From Gluconobacter sp. Dm-62 (GTDB lineage: Bacteria > Pseudomonadota > Alphaproteobacteria > Acetobacterales > Acetobacteraceae), in NCBI RefSeq assembly GCF_018256155.1, contig NZ_JAERLY010000002.1:434001-498000 (forward strand): DNA of 64,000 nucleotides. The letters are read 5' to 3'. Shown here piece after piece: positions 24,997 through 34,301 of the stretch. The notes beneath the pieces are model-generated. The model was not told where the DNA came from, ran no database searches, and saw only the letters and a program-made list of their open reading frames with translations. Each line of letters opens with the position of its first letter. The stretch's first letter is position 1. Made by a program: the position numbers and the translations under genes.

Positions 24997-26136
24997 TCAG
25001 ATGTAGTACTCGGTCAGCGGCGGGAAGCCGTTGAAGCCCACGGAGGCGTAGGTCGAGACATAGGCGCCTGTGGCGAGGATCTCGATGCGGTCCCCACATT
25101 CGAGAGAATCCGGCATGGGAATACGGTTCTTCTCATACATGATGTCCACACCGTCGCAGCTTGGGCCAGCGACCACACAGGGGGAGCGCGAAGCGTCTTC
25201 TGCATCGCGGGAGGTCCGGAAGGTATAGCGGATGGCTTCACCCTCGGTCTCGGCCAGACCACCGAAGCGTCCGATGTCGAGATAGACCCAGCGCGGATCG
25301 GTCTCGGCACCGCCGCGGCGGCTGACGAGGATGACCTCGCTCGACACCACACCGGACTGTCCGACCATGTAGCGGCCCGGCTCGAGCAGGATTTCGGGTG
25401 CACCATCTGGGAAATGCGTCTTGAGGGACGCGTGGATGGTGTCGGCGAAATCCTGAACGGACGGGACATTTTCACGGTAATGCGTCGGGAAGCCACCGCC
25501 CAGATTGAGCATCTGGAGGTCCACACCCTGCGCGCGCAGATCGTGATACAGGCCAGCCGCCTTGGTGATCGCATGATCATAGGCGGCGACGCCCGTCTGC
25601 TGGCTGCCGACATGGAAGGACAGGCCGTGAGGCTTCAGACCCAGTTCGCGCGCGCGCAGCATGAGCGTGCGGGCATGGTTCAGCGTGGTGCCGAACTTGC
25701 GCGACAGGGGCCAGTCCGCACCTTCGTTTTCAACGGCCAGGCGGCAGAAGACGCGGGCGCCGGGGGCGTGCTCTCCAAGCTTTTCCAGCTCTTCGATGCT
25801 GTCGAAGACGAATAGGCTGATGCCCAGATCGTGCGCTTCGCGGATCCATTCGGGCTTCTTCAGCGTATTGCCGTAAGAAATCCGGTCAGGCGTTGCGCCA
25901 GCATCCAGGCACATCCGGATTTCCGCAATGGATGCGGCATCGAAGGAGGAGCCCAGGCCGACGAGACGGTCGAGGATGGCCGGGGCCGGATTGGCCTTGA
26001 TGGCGTAATAGATTTTCGCTTCCCCAAGCGCATCGTGCAGGGCACGGTAATGCGCTTCGACGACGTCGAGATCGACGACGAGGCAAGGGGTTGCCGGCTG
26101 CTGCTCGGCAAGGAAGCGGGTGATTTTGGGAGTCAT
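24997..26136 (-). CDS. odc: Fold-III PLP decarboxylase, ornithine/lysine decarboxylase type
   Basis: A 379-residue decarboxylase of the Orn/DAP/Arg group 2 family, making putrescine or cadaverine. The PLP lysine is in YYAIKANPAP, the glycine-rich loop in LNLGGGFPTHY, the phosphate-binding region in EPGRYMV, and the dimer-contributed catalytic motif in GPSCDGVD. The D in SCDG and length near 380 fit alphaproteobacterial ornithine/lysine decarboxylases rather than diaminopimelate decarboxylase. The ATG at 26136 has GAG upstream; a TTG nine bases earlier is weaker. It is preceded by a structured leader with a short ORF. Confidence 0.9.
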   Translation of the reverse strand: MTPKITRFLAEQQPATPCLVVDLDVVEAHYRALHDALGEAKIYYAIKANPAPAILDRLVGLGSSFDAASIAEIRMCLDAGATPDRISYGNTLKKPEWIREAHDLGISLFVFDSIEELEKLGEHAPGARVFCRLAVENEGADWPLSRKFGTTLNHARTLMLRARELGLKPHGLSFHVGSQQTGVAAYDHAITKAAGLYHDLRAQGVDLQMLNLGGGFPTHYRENVPSVQDFADTIHASLKTHFPDGAPEILLEPGRYMVGQSGVVSSEVILVSRRGGAETDPRWVYLDIGRFGGLAETEGEAIRYTFRTSRDAEDASRSPCVVAGPSCDGVDIMYEKNRIPMPDSLECGDRIEILATGAYVSTYASVGFNGFPPLTEYYI

Positions 26137-26548
26137 GACACTCAATTCCCAGAACCGGACTCGTCAGGGAACGATATCGCCCTGCGAGTATGTTGCGAAA
26201 CGGTCGAACGGACCGGCGAATAGCGGGAATCCGTAGTAGGTGGATTCCTGAAGGCCAGAACGCTTGACGTCGTTGCGTAACCTCGAGTGGGCCAGTGGCA
26301 CGTGCGTTGCTGCGTGAGGGGGGCATATGGGACCAAATCCCCCGTCGTGCAACTGCTAATTTTGCATTGTGATGGTTTTGCCAATATTGGTGAACTGAAT
26401 CAGGGCAAATTCGGAACGCTAAAGGCGTCTTCTGCGTAGGTACTTGCTCGTATCGTTCAATGCAGGATGGTCTTTGCAGACGTCCGGTCCCGAACGAAAT
26501 GAGACCGAGACTGCTGCCCCCAACAGGAAACTGCCGAGGACACCCTGC
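26137..26548 (-). promoter_or_regulatory. Long structured leader of the decarboxylase and divergent upstream region
   Basis: About 410 bases separate the decarboxylase from the BrkB-like gene. On the minus strand it holds a GGGGG/CCCCC hairpin near 26314-26340, a seven-base stem between 26226-26232 and 26242-26248, a CAGGG/CCCTG stem around 26165-26184, and a 45-codon ORF. Such leaders are known for ornithine decarboxylases (the alphaproteobacterial speF leader RNA; the E. coli speFL arrest peptide). I have not matched it to either. Confidence 0.5.
26164..26301 (-). CDS. Candidate leader peptide before the decarboxylase gene
   Basis: A 45-codon ORF starting with GTG and ending 27 bases before the decarboxylase ATG. 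The C-terminal half is rich in aromatic residues and glycine (STYYGFPLFAGPFDRFATY), unlike random translation. The hairpin at 26226-26248 lies inside it and another covers its stop. It could be a sensing leader peptide; it is also possible that it is noncoding. Confidence 0.4.
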   Translation of the reverse strand: MPLAHSRLRNDVKRSGLQESTYYGFPLFAGPFDRFATYSQGDIVP

Positions 26549-27595
26549 GTGAGTTTAACACCCGAATCTGCGACCCTTTCCGGCTCCACAGCCGTGCCGG
26601 GACAAGCCGTACCTTCGGAATCCGGACAATCACCTGCTGCGGCAGGCACAAATGATCTGGCGACCCCATTATCTCCCGACAAGCTGCATCATGCGGCCTG
26701 GCGCGTTGTCGCCAAGCATCTTTTTGCGGAAGTCGGCTCGAGCCAGACCTCCCTGTCTGCGGCAGGATGCGCTTTTTACGCCACGCTTTCGCTTTTTCCG
26801 GCCATTTCCAGCTTGATCTCGCTCTATGGTCTGGCGTTCGATCTTCAGACCGTTGAACCCCAGCTCGAAGTTCTGCGTCATCTTCTGCCGCCATCGGCTT
26901 ATGACCTGATCGGGGACCGGATCCACGAGCTGATTTCCCAGCCGCATTCCTCTCTGACAATCGGGCTGATCTTTTCGCTGGCGGTCGCCCTTTGGTCGGC
27001 CTCGGCGAGTACGAAGTCGATCCTGTCCGCGCTCAATATGGCCTATAATGCGCAGGAAACCCGAAGTTTCTTGAAATTTCAGGCTATTGCCCTGTCAACC
27101 ACGCTGACGGCTGTTCTGGGGGCCGCGCTGACCCTGGCTCTGATGGTGGCAGCCCCGGCACTCGTCGACTACCTGCCGCGACATGTCAGTTTTCTGAGTG
27201 ACCCGCCGTTCCCGATTGACCTGTTGCTGTCCTACGGTGCGCCGATGGTGGTGCATACGCTTGCACCGATTCTGATGCTGCTGTTCGTTTTTATCGCCGT
27301 GACGCTGCTCTATCGTTTTGCGCCCTGCCGGGTGCATACACAGTGGCGCTGGATTTTTCCGGGTTCTGCCCTTGCGACCATTTTGTGGGTCGCAACGTCT
27401 CTGGGCTTCTCTTGGTATGTTGCGCATTTTGCAAGCTACGGCGCAACGTATGGACCGCTTGGTGCGGTGGCTGCCATTATGATGTGGTTTTTCGTGAGTG
27501 CCTATGTCGTGCTGTTTGGGGCAGAGCTGAATGCCAGCCTTGAGGCACGGGCTGGTCAAAGTCAGGCTGTACCTCAGGAGGCCGGGGCAGCCTGA
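26549..27595 (+). CDS. YihY/BrkB-family inner-membrane protein
   Basis: A 348-residue protein with an N-terminal cytoplasmic stretch and about six membrane segments (residues 85-335), including the family region SAAGCAFYATLSLFPAISSL and VTLLYRFAPCR. Family members were once annotated as ribonuclease BN, wrongly; the true role is unclear. The GTG at 26549 is chosen because GAGGA lies eight bases before it; the TTG at 26444 is far upstream without a site. It converges with rlpA. Confidence 0.82.
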   Translation: MSLTPESATLSGSTAVPGQAVPSESGQSPAAAGTNDLATPLSPDKLHHAAWRVVAKHLFAEVGSSQTSLSAAGCAFYATLSLFPAISSLISLYGLAFDLQTVEPQLEVLRHLLPPSAYDLIGDRIHELISQPHSSLTIGLIFSLAVALWSASASTKSILSALNMAYNAQETRSFLKFQAIALSTTLTAVLGAALTLALMVAAPALVDYLPRHVSFLSDPPFPIDLLLSYGAPMVVHTLAPILMLLFVFIAVTLLYRFAPCRVHTQWRWIFPGSALATILWVATSLGFSWYVAHFASYGATYGPLGAVAAIMMWFFVSAYVVLFGAELNASLEARAGQSQAVPQEAGAA

Positions 27596-27617
27596 AACTC
27601 AGAACAAATTGTGCAGG

Positions 27618-28259
27618 TCAGCGGTGATGGTGTGGAATACGCTGTGTGCTGCTGCCCTGTCTGGAAACAGGGGTTGTGTCGGTTCCGGCAGCCTGAATGG
27701 CCTGTGCGCTTGTGTCTGACGGGTCTGCCTCAGCCACTTCAGGCTCGGCATCAGGGCCCACGGACGGCGTCATTTTGGCGATTGTGACATGCGCTGTACC
27801 TGCGCCCAGCATGCCGATTTTTGCAGCGGCTGCGTGAGACAGATCAATGATGCGGCTGTTGAAAGGACCGCGGTCATTGACCGTTACGACCACCGAGCGG
27901 CCCGTATCCTGTGACGTGACGAGAAGCTTTGTGCCAATTGGCAGGGAAGGGTGTGCGGCGGTCAGGTCATTGGTGTTGAAAACCGTCCCGCTTGCCGTGC
28001 GCCGTCCGTGGAAATGCCGTCCGTACCAGCTGGCGACACCATGCTGGGACCATGCGTGAACGGCCTGATGTGCCCTGTTGGCAAGTGCGGTTCGAACGGA
28101 CTCTGCCCAACTCGTCCCTGGTGTTCCTTCTGAGGCAGAGTCGTCACCCGCATGTGCGGCGTGATGGCTGGCCAGACCCGCCAGAGCGACAGCAAATGTC
28201 ATACTGCGCAGCGGGAGGAAACGGAGAGGATTGCGAAGGACAGACAGTTCAAAGCGCAC
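27618..28259 (-). CDS. rlpA: RlpA-like septal-ring lytic transglycosylase
   Basis: A 213-residue exported protein. An N-terminal signal peptide ends near SHHAAHA, and the double-psi beta-barrel domain shows GVASWYGRHFHGRRTASG, TNDLTAAHP, LPIGTKLLV and VVVTVNDRGPF with the conserved catalytic aspartate. RlpA cleaves denuded glycan strands at the septum. The C-terminal tail is low-complexity and lacks a SPOR domain. The GTG at 28259 gives a normal signal peptide; longer readings add implausible sequence. It is divergent from aroQ. Confidence 0.82.
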   Translation of the reverse strand: MRFELSVLRNPLRFLPLRSMTFAVALAGLASHHAAHAGDDSASEGTPGTSWAESVRTALANRAHQAVHAWSQHGVASWYGRHFHGRRTASGTVFNTNDLTAAHPSLPIGTKLLVTSQDTGRSVVVTVNDRGPFNSRIIDLSHAAAAKIGMLGAGTAHVTIAKMTPSVGPDAEPEVAEADPSDTSAQAIQAAGTDTTPVSRQGSSTQRIPHHHR

Positions 28260-28412
28260 TATATCAGGTTCTTCTCCAGTGGACGGAACGGGCTCAGACC
28301 CTGCCGGATAGCACAAAAATGAGTCCCTGTCGCCCTTTGGACACCCGGAAGAGGGCAGCAATAGGGCAATGACGCTTTCATGACAGCTCCGAAAGTGCTA
28401 TCGCGCGGCCAG

Positions 28413-28862
28413 ATGAAACGCCCTCTGATCACCGTTCTCAACGGTCCGAACCTCAACATGCTGGGTCTTCGCCAGCCCGGAATCTATGGTCACGCCACGC
28501 TCGATGATGTCGAGCAGGTGTGCATTCAGGCTGCCGAACGGCTTGATGTTGCCATTGATTTCCGCCAGACGAACGGAGAGGGTGAACTTGTGTCCTGGGT
28601 GCAGGAATGTCGCGGCCGTGCAGACGGAATCGTCATCAATCCTGCTGCTTACGGGCATACCTCGATTGCCCTGCTCGATGCGCTTCTGGCGGTCGAGCTG
28701 CCCGTGGTTGAGGTTCATATTTCCAATATCCATCGCAGGGAGCCGTTCCGTCATCACACCTACGTCTCGCAGGCCGCCATCGGCGTGATCTGCGGCCTCG
28801 GCGTCAGGGGATATGCGCACGCGCTTCAGGCAATAACCGACATGATCGAAGACGAAGGATGA
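28413..28862 (+). CDS. aroQ: Type II 3-dehydroquinate dehydratase
   Basis: A 149-residue shikimate-pathway enzyme. It shows ITVLNGPNLNMLGLRQPGIYG with the catalytic tyrosine, FRQTNGEGELV, IVINPAAYGHTSIAL and VVEVHISNIHRREPFRHH. The ATG at 28413 gives the family start; an ATG at 28380 adds 11 residues. The stop overlaps accB by four bases, an arrangement seen in many bacteria. Confidence 0.95.
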   Translation: MKRPLITVLNGPNLNMLGLRQPGIYGHATLDDVEQVCIQAAERLDVAIDFRQTNGEGELVSWVQECRGRADGIVINPAAYGHTSIALLDALLAVELPVVEVHISNIHRREPFRHHTYVSQAAIGVICGLGVRGYAHALQAITDMIEDEG

Positions 28863-29314
28863 GCCGTATGCTCGTGGACAAGGATGCCATTCGGGCATTG
28901 GCCGATATTCTGACGGAAACAGGCCTGACCGAAATCGAGATTTCCGAAGCTGACAGCCGCATCCGCGTGGCCCGCAATGTCAGTGTGGTCCAGGCTGCTG
29001 CTCTGGCACCTGCCGCCGCCGCTCCGGTCGCCGCTGCTGCTCCGGCACCCGTCGCCGCTCCGGCCGACCCGGCCAAGCATCCCGGCATGGTCCCGAGCCC
29101 GATGGTTGGCGTGGCCTATCTGACCCCTGATCCGGCTTCCCCGCAGTTCGCCACGGAAGGCCAGCCGGTCACCGCCGGTCAGACGATCATGCTCATCGAA
29201 GCCATGAAGACCTTCAACCAGATCAAGGCGCCCCGCGCCGGCACACTGACGAAGTTCCTTGTCGAATCCGGCCAGCCGGTCGAGTTCGGCGAAGCCCTGG
29301 CGATCATCGAGTAA
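28859..29314 (+). CDS. accB: Biotin carboxyl carrier protein of acetyl-CoA carboxylase
   Basis: A 151-residue carrier. The N-terminal dimer region is followed by an Ala/Pro-rich linker (about 47-75), then the biotinyl domain with the biotin-lysine motif EAMKTF. It overlaps aroQ and, by one base, accC, so the three are translated together and fatty-acid synthesis is tied to a shikimate gene. Confidence 0.96.
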   Translation: MSRMLVDKDAIRALADILTETGLTEIEISEADSRIRVARNVSVVQAAALAPAAAAPVAAAAPAPVAAPADPAKHPGMVPSPMVGVAYLTPDPASPQFATEGQPVTAGQTIMLIEAMKTFNQIKAPRAGTLTKFLVESGQPVEFGEALAIIE

Positions 29315-30666
29315 TGATTTCCAAAGTCCTTATTGCCAACCGGGGTGAGATCGCGCTGCGGATCCAGCGCGCCTGCCGCGAGATGGGCATCAAAACCGTT
29401 GCCGTGCATTCGACGGCGGACGCCGATGCGATGCATGTGCGTCTTGCCGATGAAGCTGTCTGCATTGGTCCGCCGAGTGCGCGCGACTCCTACCTGAACG
29501 TTGCCGCCATTCTTTCGGCTGCGACGATCACGGGTGCTGACGCCATTCATCCGGGCTATGGCTTTCTGTCGGAAAATGCCGAGTTTGCTGAGACCGTTGA
29601 AGAGCACGGTCTGGCATTCATCGGCCCGACAGCCGAGCATATCCGCACGATGGGCGATAAGATCGCTGCCAAGACGACCATGCGCGCGCTTGGCGTGCCG
29701 CTGGTGCCAGGATCTGACGGAGGTCTGGCGGACTTGCAGGCAGCCCGCGAAGTCGCTGAACAGGTCGGCTATCCGGTCCTGATCAAGGCTGCCGCCGGTG
29801 GCGGTGGGCGCGGGATGAAGGTCGCGATGACCGCAGACGACATCGAGGAAGCCTGGTCAGTAGCCCGTGCCGAAGCCCGTGCGGCTTTTGGTAATGACGA
29901 GGTCTATCTCGAGAAGTACCTCAACCGCCCGCGTCACATCGAGCTTCAGATCCTCGGCGATGCGCATGGCAATGTCGTGCATTTCGGTGAGCGTGACTGC
30001 TCTCTCCAGCGCCGTCACCAGAAGCTTCTGGAAGAAGCCGGGTCACCGGCCCTGACGGATGCCGAGCGTGAAGAAATCGGCCGCACCGCGACTGAGGCCC
30101 TGTCACGCATGGGCTATCGCAACGCCGGCACGCTCGAGTTCCTGTATCAGGACGGTCAGTTCTGCTTCATCGAGATGAATACGCGTCTTCAGGTTGAGCA
30201 TCCGGTGACGGAGATGGTCTGCAGTGTGGATCTCGTCCGCGAACAGATCCGCATCGCATCGGGTGAGCCGCTTGGTTACACGCAGTCGGACATCAAGATG
30301 TCCGGGCATGCGATCGAGTGCCGCATCAATGCGGAAGATCCGGAAACCTTCATGCCGAGCCCGGGCACGATCAAGGTGTTCCATGCTCCGGGTGGGCTGG
30401 GCGTTCGTATGGACAGCGCCATTTACGCTGGCTATCGCATCCCGCCTTACTACGACAGCATGATCGCCAAGCTGATCGTGCATGCCCCGACCCGCGCTGA
30501 AGCCATTGCCCGCATGCAGCGTGCTCTGGATGAATGTGTGGTGGACGGCGTGAAGACGGTTATCCCGCTGCATCAGAAAATTCTGGCGGACCCGTCTTTC
30601 CAGAAGGGGGATTATACGATCCACTGGCTGGAAAATTTTGTTGCTGCCCAGCAGGCAGGGAAATAA
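29314..30666 (+). CDS. accC: Biotin carboxylase of acetyl-CoA carboxylase
   Basis: A 450-residue ATP-grasp enzyme. The N-terminal [13 protein letters not shown], the glycine-rich [29 protein letters not shown] and [15 protein letters not shown] are all intact, and the length is normal. It carboxylates biotin on AccB. It is followed 14 bases later by a NIPSNAP-family gene, probably in the same transcript. Confidence 0.97.
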   Translation: MISKVLIANRGEIALRIQRACREMGIKTVAVHSTADADAMHVRLADEAVCIGPPSARDSYLNVAAILSAATITGADAIHPGYGFLSENAEFAETVEEHGLAFIGPTAEHIRTMGDKIAAKTTMRALGVPLVPGSDGGLADLQAAREVAEQVGYPVLIKAAAGGGGRGMKVAMTADDIEEAWSVARAEARAAFGNDEVYLEKYLNRPRHIELQILGDAHGNVVHFGERDCSLQRRHQKLLEEAGSPALTDAEREEIGRTATEALSRMGYRNAGTLEFLYQDGQFCFIEMNTRLQVEHPVTEMVCSVDLVREQIRIASGEPLGYTQSDIKMSGHAIECRINAEDPETFMPSPGTIKVFHAPGGLGVRMDSAIYAGYRIPPYYDSMIAKLIVHAPTRAEAIARMQRALDECVVDGVKTVIPLHQKILADPSFQKGDYTIHWLENFVAAQQAGK

Positions 30667-30680
30667 CCCGGAGTTAGCCC

Positions 30681-31250
30681 ATGAGTTACGCAGAAACCGT
30701 CGTTCTTGATGTCCGCATCGGACAAATGCCGCAGGTGGTTTCTGCCCTCACGGGGCGTGACGGGCTCGCTGTCTGGGTAAGCGAAATCGGTGTCCTGAAC
30801 CGGGTTGTCCTGTTTCGGACAGCTACAACCTATGAATCTCTTTTGGATGGGCGGCCAGCGCTTCTGGCTTTGATTCCGAAAGAGCCTGTCCAGAGTGTCG
30901 ATGTGACAAGCTGGCGCGTTATTTCGCCTCTGCTCCCCGCGGGTAAGCATGGCGGCATTTACGAGTGGCGCTGCTACGAATTGAAGCTGGGGCAGGCGGG
31001 GGAGGTTGAAGAGGCTTTTGCCGCGTCCGTACCAGGGCGTCTGGGGCTCTCACCGCTGCTGTGCGGAATGATTTCGATTGAGGGTACACCACGACTGGCA
31101 CATATCTGGCCTTATGCGGATATGAATGTCCGTCTCGATATCCGGATACAGGCTGTGACCAGCGGTGTGTGGCCTCCGAAAATCGGCAGTAACCTGGTGG
31201 CTATGGAGAATACGGTTCTGCTCCCGGCGCAGGGCTCTGCCTGGCACTAG
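30681..31250 (+). CDS. NIPSNAP-family protein
   Basis: 189 residues with two ferredoxin-like alpha/beta halves; the second contains GGIYEWRCYELKLGQAGEV, the NIPSNAP signature region, and later HIWPYADMNVR. The biochemical role of the family is poorly known. It follows accC by 14 bases with GGAG upstream of the ATG, so it probably belongs to the operon, and a long terminator follows. Confidence 0.78.
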   Translation: MSYAETVVLDVRIGQMPQVVSALTGRDGLAVWVSEIGVLNRVVLFRTATTYESLLDGRPALLALIPKEPVQSVDVTSWRVISPLLPAGKHGGIYEWRCYELKLGQAGEVEEAFAASVPGRLGLSPLLCGMISIEGTPRLAHIWPYADMNVRLDIRIQAVTSGVWPPKIGSNLVAMENTVLLPAQGSAWH

Positions 31251-31269
31251 GGTTGGCCAACATATGAAT

Positions 31270-31311
31270 AAAGAAAAGGCGGTGAGGCATAGCCTGCACC
31301 GCCTTTTCTTT
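31270..31311. terminator. Bidirectional terminator between NIPSNAP and YfdX genes
   Basis: Long stem AAAGAAAAGGCGGTG (about 31270-31284) with CACCGCCTTTTCTTT (31297-31311). The A-run and T-run at the ends let it work on both strands, which suits the convergent genes. Confidence 0.85.
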
Positions 31312-31334
31312 GCGTCCGACCGATGTTCGAAGGG

Positions 31335-32030
31335 TTATTTTGCGGCTGGTGCCGGGGCAGGGGCTGCTGGTACCGGGGTCTGCGATTCCACAGCATTTTC
31401 GGAAACGAAGATCACGGAATCCAGAGCCTGGTTCAGTGCGTCCACCGCTTCCTGCGGATGATGGCCTTCCGTAAATACCGTCGCACGATAGACCGCCCCC
31501 TGAACCGGGGTGATGGGAGCGAGGGCCAGAATGAAATCCGCATCTTCGCCCACGACCTTCATGGTCTCGGCGGCCTGATCCGTGTTTCCGGATTTCAGTT
31601 GTGCATTTGCCGAGGCAACAGCTGTCTTTTTCTCTGGCGCCAAAGTCTCGTTCACAATGAACTCACCGCCAACCGGGAGCCAGTCGGTCTGTCCCATGAC
31701 AGGCTGGTGGCTGGCCGTAACGGGATGCTGCGGGGCAGGGTGAAGATCATTTTCGGCAGCCTGAAACTTCTTGTCGGCTTTATCGGCCGCCGCCAGCCGC
31801 TTCTGGGCATCATAGAGTGCGGGGATGGCAGCTTCGGTCTTGCCGCCAGTCTGAAGGATGTCGCGCGCATTCAGGATATCTTGAAAAGCGCGCTGTCCAT
31901 CTGCGGATAAATGATGAAATGCCCGGTGTGCCTTGAAATTATCCCAGTGCGTATGAAGTGAAGCGGCTCCGGCGAGAGGTGTCGCACAAAGAAGGGCTGA
32001 AATCGCGGTCATGGCGGAAATGAATTTCAT
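31335..32030 (-). CDS. YfdX-family exported protein
   Basis: A 231-residue secreted protein. The signal peptide is MKFISAMTAISALLCATPLAGAA. The body has helical repeats with AFQDILNARDILQTG, a linker rich in His/Pro and the region KKTAVASANAQLKSGNTDQAA. The tail is Ala/Pro. YfdX in E. coli is induced in acid and multidrug responses, and a protective periplasmic role fits an acid-producing organism, but that is inference. ATG 32030 has GGAGAC upstream. Confidence 0.8.
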   Translation of the reverse strand: MKFISAMTAISALLCATPLAGAASLHTHWDNFKAHRAFHHLSADGQRAFQDILNARDILQTGGKTEAAIPALYDAQKRLAAADKADKKFQAAENDLHPAPQHPVTASHQPVMGQTDWLPVGGEFIVNETLAPEKKTAVASANAQLKSGNTDQAAETMKVVGEDADFILALAPITPVQGAVYRATVFTEGHHPQEAVDALNQALDSVIFVSENAVESQTPVPAAPAPAPAAK

Positions 32031-32441
32031 GATATTGTCTCCGTGAATATTCGGTTCTGACACCTATGGATATTTCATGAGGGCAGATCGGGCAAATTAC
32101 CGATCATTTAGTGACTGTACGTCCATTTCGATGCTTTCTCAGGGCATTCCAGAGCCGGGCGCGGTGGTGAGATGGAAGAAAGCGGGTTTTCGAAAATTGT
32201 TAGTAACGCATGTAATTCAAAATATTACGTCAACGGTGTGATTTTTGGAACTTAGAGCCGTGATTGCATGATGTCTTGAAACAAAAATGAGAATATTGAG
32301 GTTTTCATTTGGAGCACGGCTTGCTCTGAAGGAGGGCTTTCCGTATGTACGAGGCCTCAATCACGATACCGTGCCTTGCGCCGGAAAGTCGGCCTTTCCG
32401 GAGCGCATTGCAGGCATCAGCCGAGTAGCGAGTATTTCCAG
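32031..32441 (+). promoter_or_regulatory. Upstream region of edd
   Basis: About 410 bases, AT-rich between 32190 and 32310, without a recognised gene apart from a 27-codon ORF. An inverted repeat CCGGAAA (32381-32387) and TTTCCGG (32395-32401) lies within that ORF. The edd promoter must be here; I cannot place it with confidence. Confidence 0.45.
32345..32428 (+). CDS. Short upstream ORF before edd
   Basis: A 27-codon ORF (MYEASITIPCLAPESRPFRS and seven more codons) preceded by AAGGAGG (32329-32335) nine bases before its ATG, the strongest ribosome-binding site in the neighbourhood. Its TAG is 13 bases before the edd ATG, which has a poor site of its own. This would suit translational coupling. 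No similarity to a known peptide is seen. Confidence 0.4.
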   Translation: MYEASITIPCLAPESRPFRSALQASAE

Positions 32442-34289
32442 ATGTCTCTGAATCCCGTCGTCGAGAGCGTGACTGCCCGTATCATCGAGCGTTCGAAAAT
32501 CTCCCGCCGGCGGTATCTCGCGCTCATGGAGCGCAACCGGGCCAAGGGCGTGCTCCGGCCCAGACTGGCCTGCGGAAATATTGCCCACGCCATCGCGGCT
32601 TCAAGCCCCGACAAGCCGGAGCTGATGCGCCCGACCGGGACCAATATTGGGGTCATCACCACCTATAACGACATGCTTTCGGCGCATCAGCCTTATGGCC
32701 GCTACCCGGAGCAGATCAAGCTGTTCGCCCGTGAAGTCGGTGCGACGGCTCAGGTCGCAGGTGGTGCGCCGGCCATGTGTGACGGTGTGACGCAGGGGCA
32801 GGAGGGGATGGAACTGTCCCTGTTCTCCCGTGATGTGATTGCCATGTCCACTGCGGTCGGGCTGAGCCACGGCATGTTCGAAAGCGTGGCGCTGCTCGGG
32901 ATCTGTGACAAGATCGTGCCGGGGCTTCTGATGGGCGCGCTGCGGTTCGGCCATCTGCCGACTATGCTGATCCCGGCTGGTCCGATGCCGTCCGGTCTAC
33001 CGAACAAGGAAAAGCAGCGCATCCGCCAGCTCTACGTTCAGGGCAAGGTTGGGCAGGCCGAGCTGATGGAAGCGGAAAACGCCTCCTATCACAGCGCAGG
33101 AACCTGCACGTTCTATGGTACGGCCAACACGAACCAGATGATGGTCGAGATCATGGGTCTGATGATGCCGGATTCGGCGTTCATCAATCCCAACACGAAG
33201 CTGCGTCAGGCCATGACGCGCTCGGGCATTCACCGTCTGGCGGAGATCGGGCTGAATGGTGAGGATGCCCGCCCGCTCGCGCATTGCGTGGATGAAAAGG
33301 CGATCGTGAACGCTGCCGTCGGACTGCTGGCCACGGGTGGTTCGACCAATCACGCGATTCACCTTCCTGCCATCGCCCGCGCTGCCGGTATTCTGATTGA
33401 CTGGGAAGACATCAGCCGCCTGTCTTCGGCTGTTCCCCTGATCACCCGTGTCTATCCGAGCGGCTCTGAAGACGTGAATGCGTTTAATCGCGTGGGTGGT
33501 ATGCCAACGGTCATCGCCGAACTGTCGAGCGCCGGAATGCTGCACAAGGACATTCTCACGGTCTCGCGCGGCGGCTTCTCCGATTATGCGCGCCGCGCCT
33601 CCCTTGAAGGCGACGAACTGGTTTACAGCCGCGCAAAGTCTTCCACTGACACCGATATCCTGCGTGATGTGGCAATGCCGTTCCGTCCGGATGGCGGCAT
33701 GCGCCTGATGACGGGCAATCTGGGGCGTGCGATTTACAAGAGCAGCGCCATTGCGGCGGAGCACCTGACGGTCGAAGCGCCTGCACGGGTGTTTCAGGAC
33801 CAGCATGACGTCATCACGGCCTATCAGAACGGTGAGCTGGAGCGCGATGTTGTCGTGGTCGTGCGCTTTCAGGGGCCGGAAGCCAACGGCATGCCGGAAC
33901 TGCACAAGCTGACCCCGACGCTGGGCGTACTTCAGGATCGCGGCTTCAAAGTGGCCCTGCTGACGGACGGCCGTATGTCGGGCGCGAGCGGAAAGGTGCC
34001 GGCGGCCATTCATGTCGGCCCCGAAGCGCAGGTTGGCGGCCCGATCGCCCGTGTGCGCGACGGCGACATGATCCGCGTCTGCGCTGTGACCGGACAGATT
34101 GAGGTGCTGGTGGATGCCGCCGAATGGGACAGCCGTACGCCGGTCGCCCCGCCGCTCCCGGCATTGGGAACAGGCCGCGAGCTGTTCGCCCTGATGCGTT
34201 CGGTGCATGATCCGGCCGAAGCGGGAGGGTCTGCCATGCTGGCCCAGATGGACCGCGTGATCGAAGCCGTCGGCGACGACATTCACTAA
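32442..34289 (+). CDS. edd: 6-phosphogluconate dehydratase
   Basis: A 615-residue iron-sulfur dehydratase of the IlvD/Edd family, making KDPG in the Entner-Doudoroff pathway. Seen: GVITTYNDMLSAHQPYG, GGAPAMCDGVTQGQEGMELS, STAVGLSHGMFE, TCTFYGTANTN and GRMSGASGKVPAAIHV; the cysteines of CDG and TCTFYG fit the cluster ligands. The start at 32442 gives normal length. Twelve bases separate it from eda. Gluconobacter lacks complete glycolysis, so this pathway and pentose phosphate carry cytoplasmic sugar. Confidence 0.96.
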   Translation: MSLNPVVESVTARIIERSKISRRRYLALMERNRAKGVLRPRLACGNIAHAIAASSPDKPELMRPTGTNIGVITTYNDMLSAHQPYGRYPEQIKLFAREVGATAQVAGGAPAMCDGVTQGQEGMELSLFSRDVIAMSTAVGLSHGMFESVALLGICDKIVPGLLMGALRFGHLPTMLIPAGPMPSGLPNKEKQRIRQLYVQGKVGQAELMEAENASYHSAGTCTFYGTANTNQMMVEIMGLMMPDSAFINPNTKLRQAMTRSGIHRLAEIGLNGEDARPLAHCVDEKAIVNAAVGLLATGGSTNHAIHLPAIARAAGILIDWEDISRLSSAVPLITRVYPSGSEDVNAFNRVGGMPTVIAELSSAGMLHKDILTVSRGGFSDYARRASLEGDELVYSRAKSSTDTDILRDVAMPFRPDGGMRLMTGNLGRAIYKSSAIAAEHLTVEAPARVFQDQHDVITAYQNGELERDVVVVVRFQGPEANGMPELHKLTPTLGVLQDRGFKVALLTDGRMSGASGKVPAAIHVGPEAQVGGPIARVRDGDMIRVCAVTGQIEVLVDAAEWDSRTPVAPPLPALGTGRELFALMRSVHDPAEAGGSAMLAQMDRVIEAVGDDIH

Positions 34290-34301
34290 GGAAGAGTTCC
34301 C

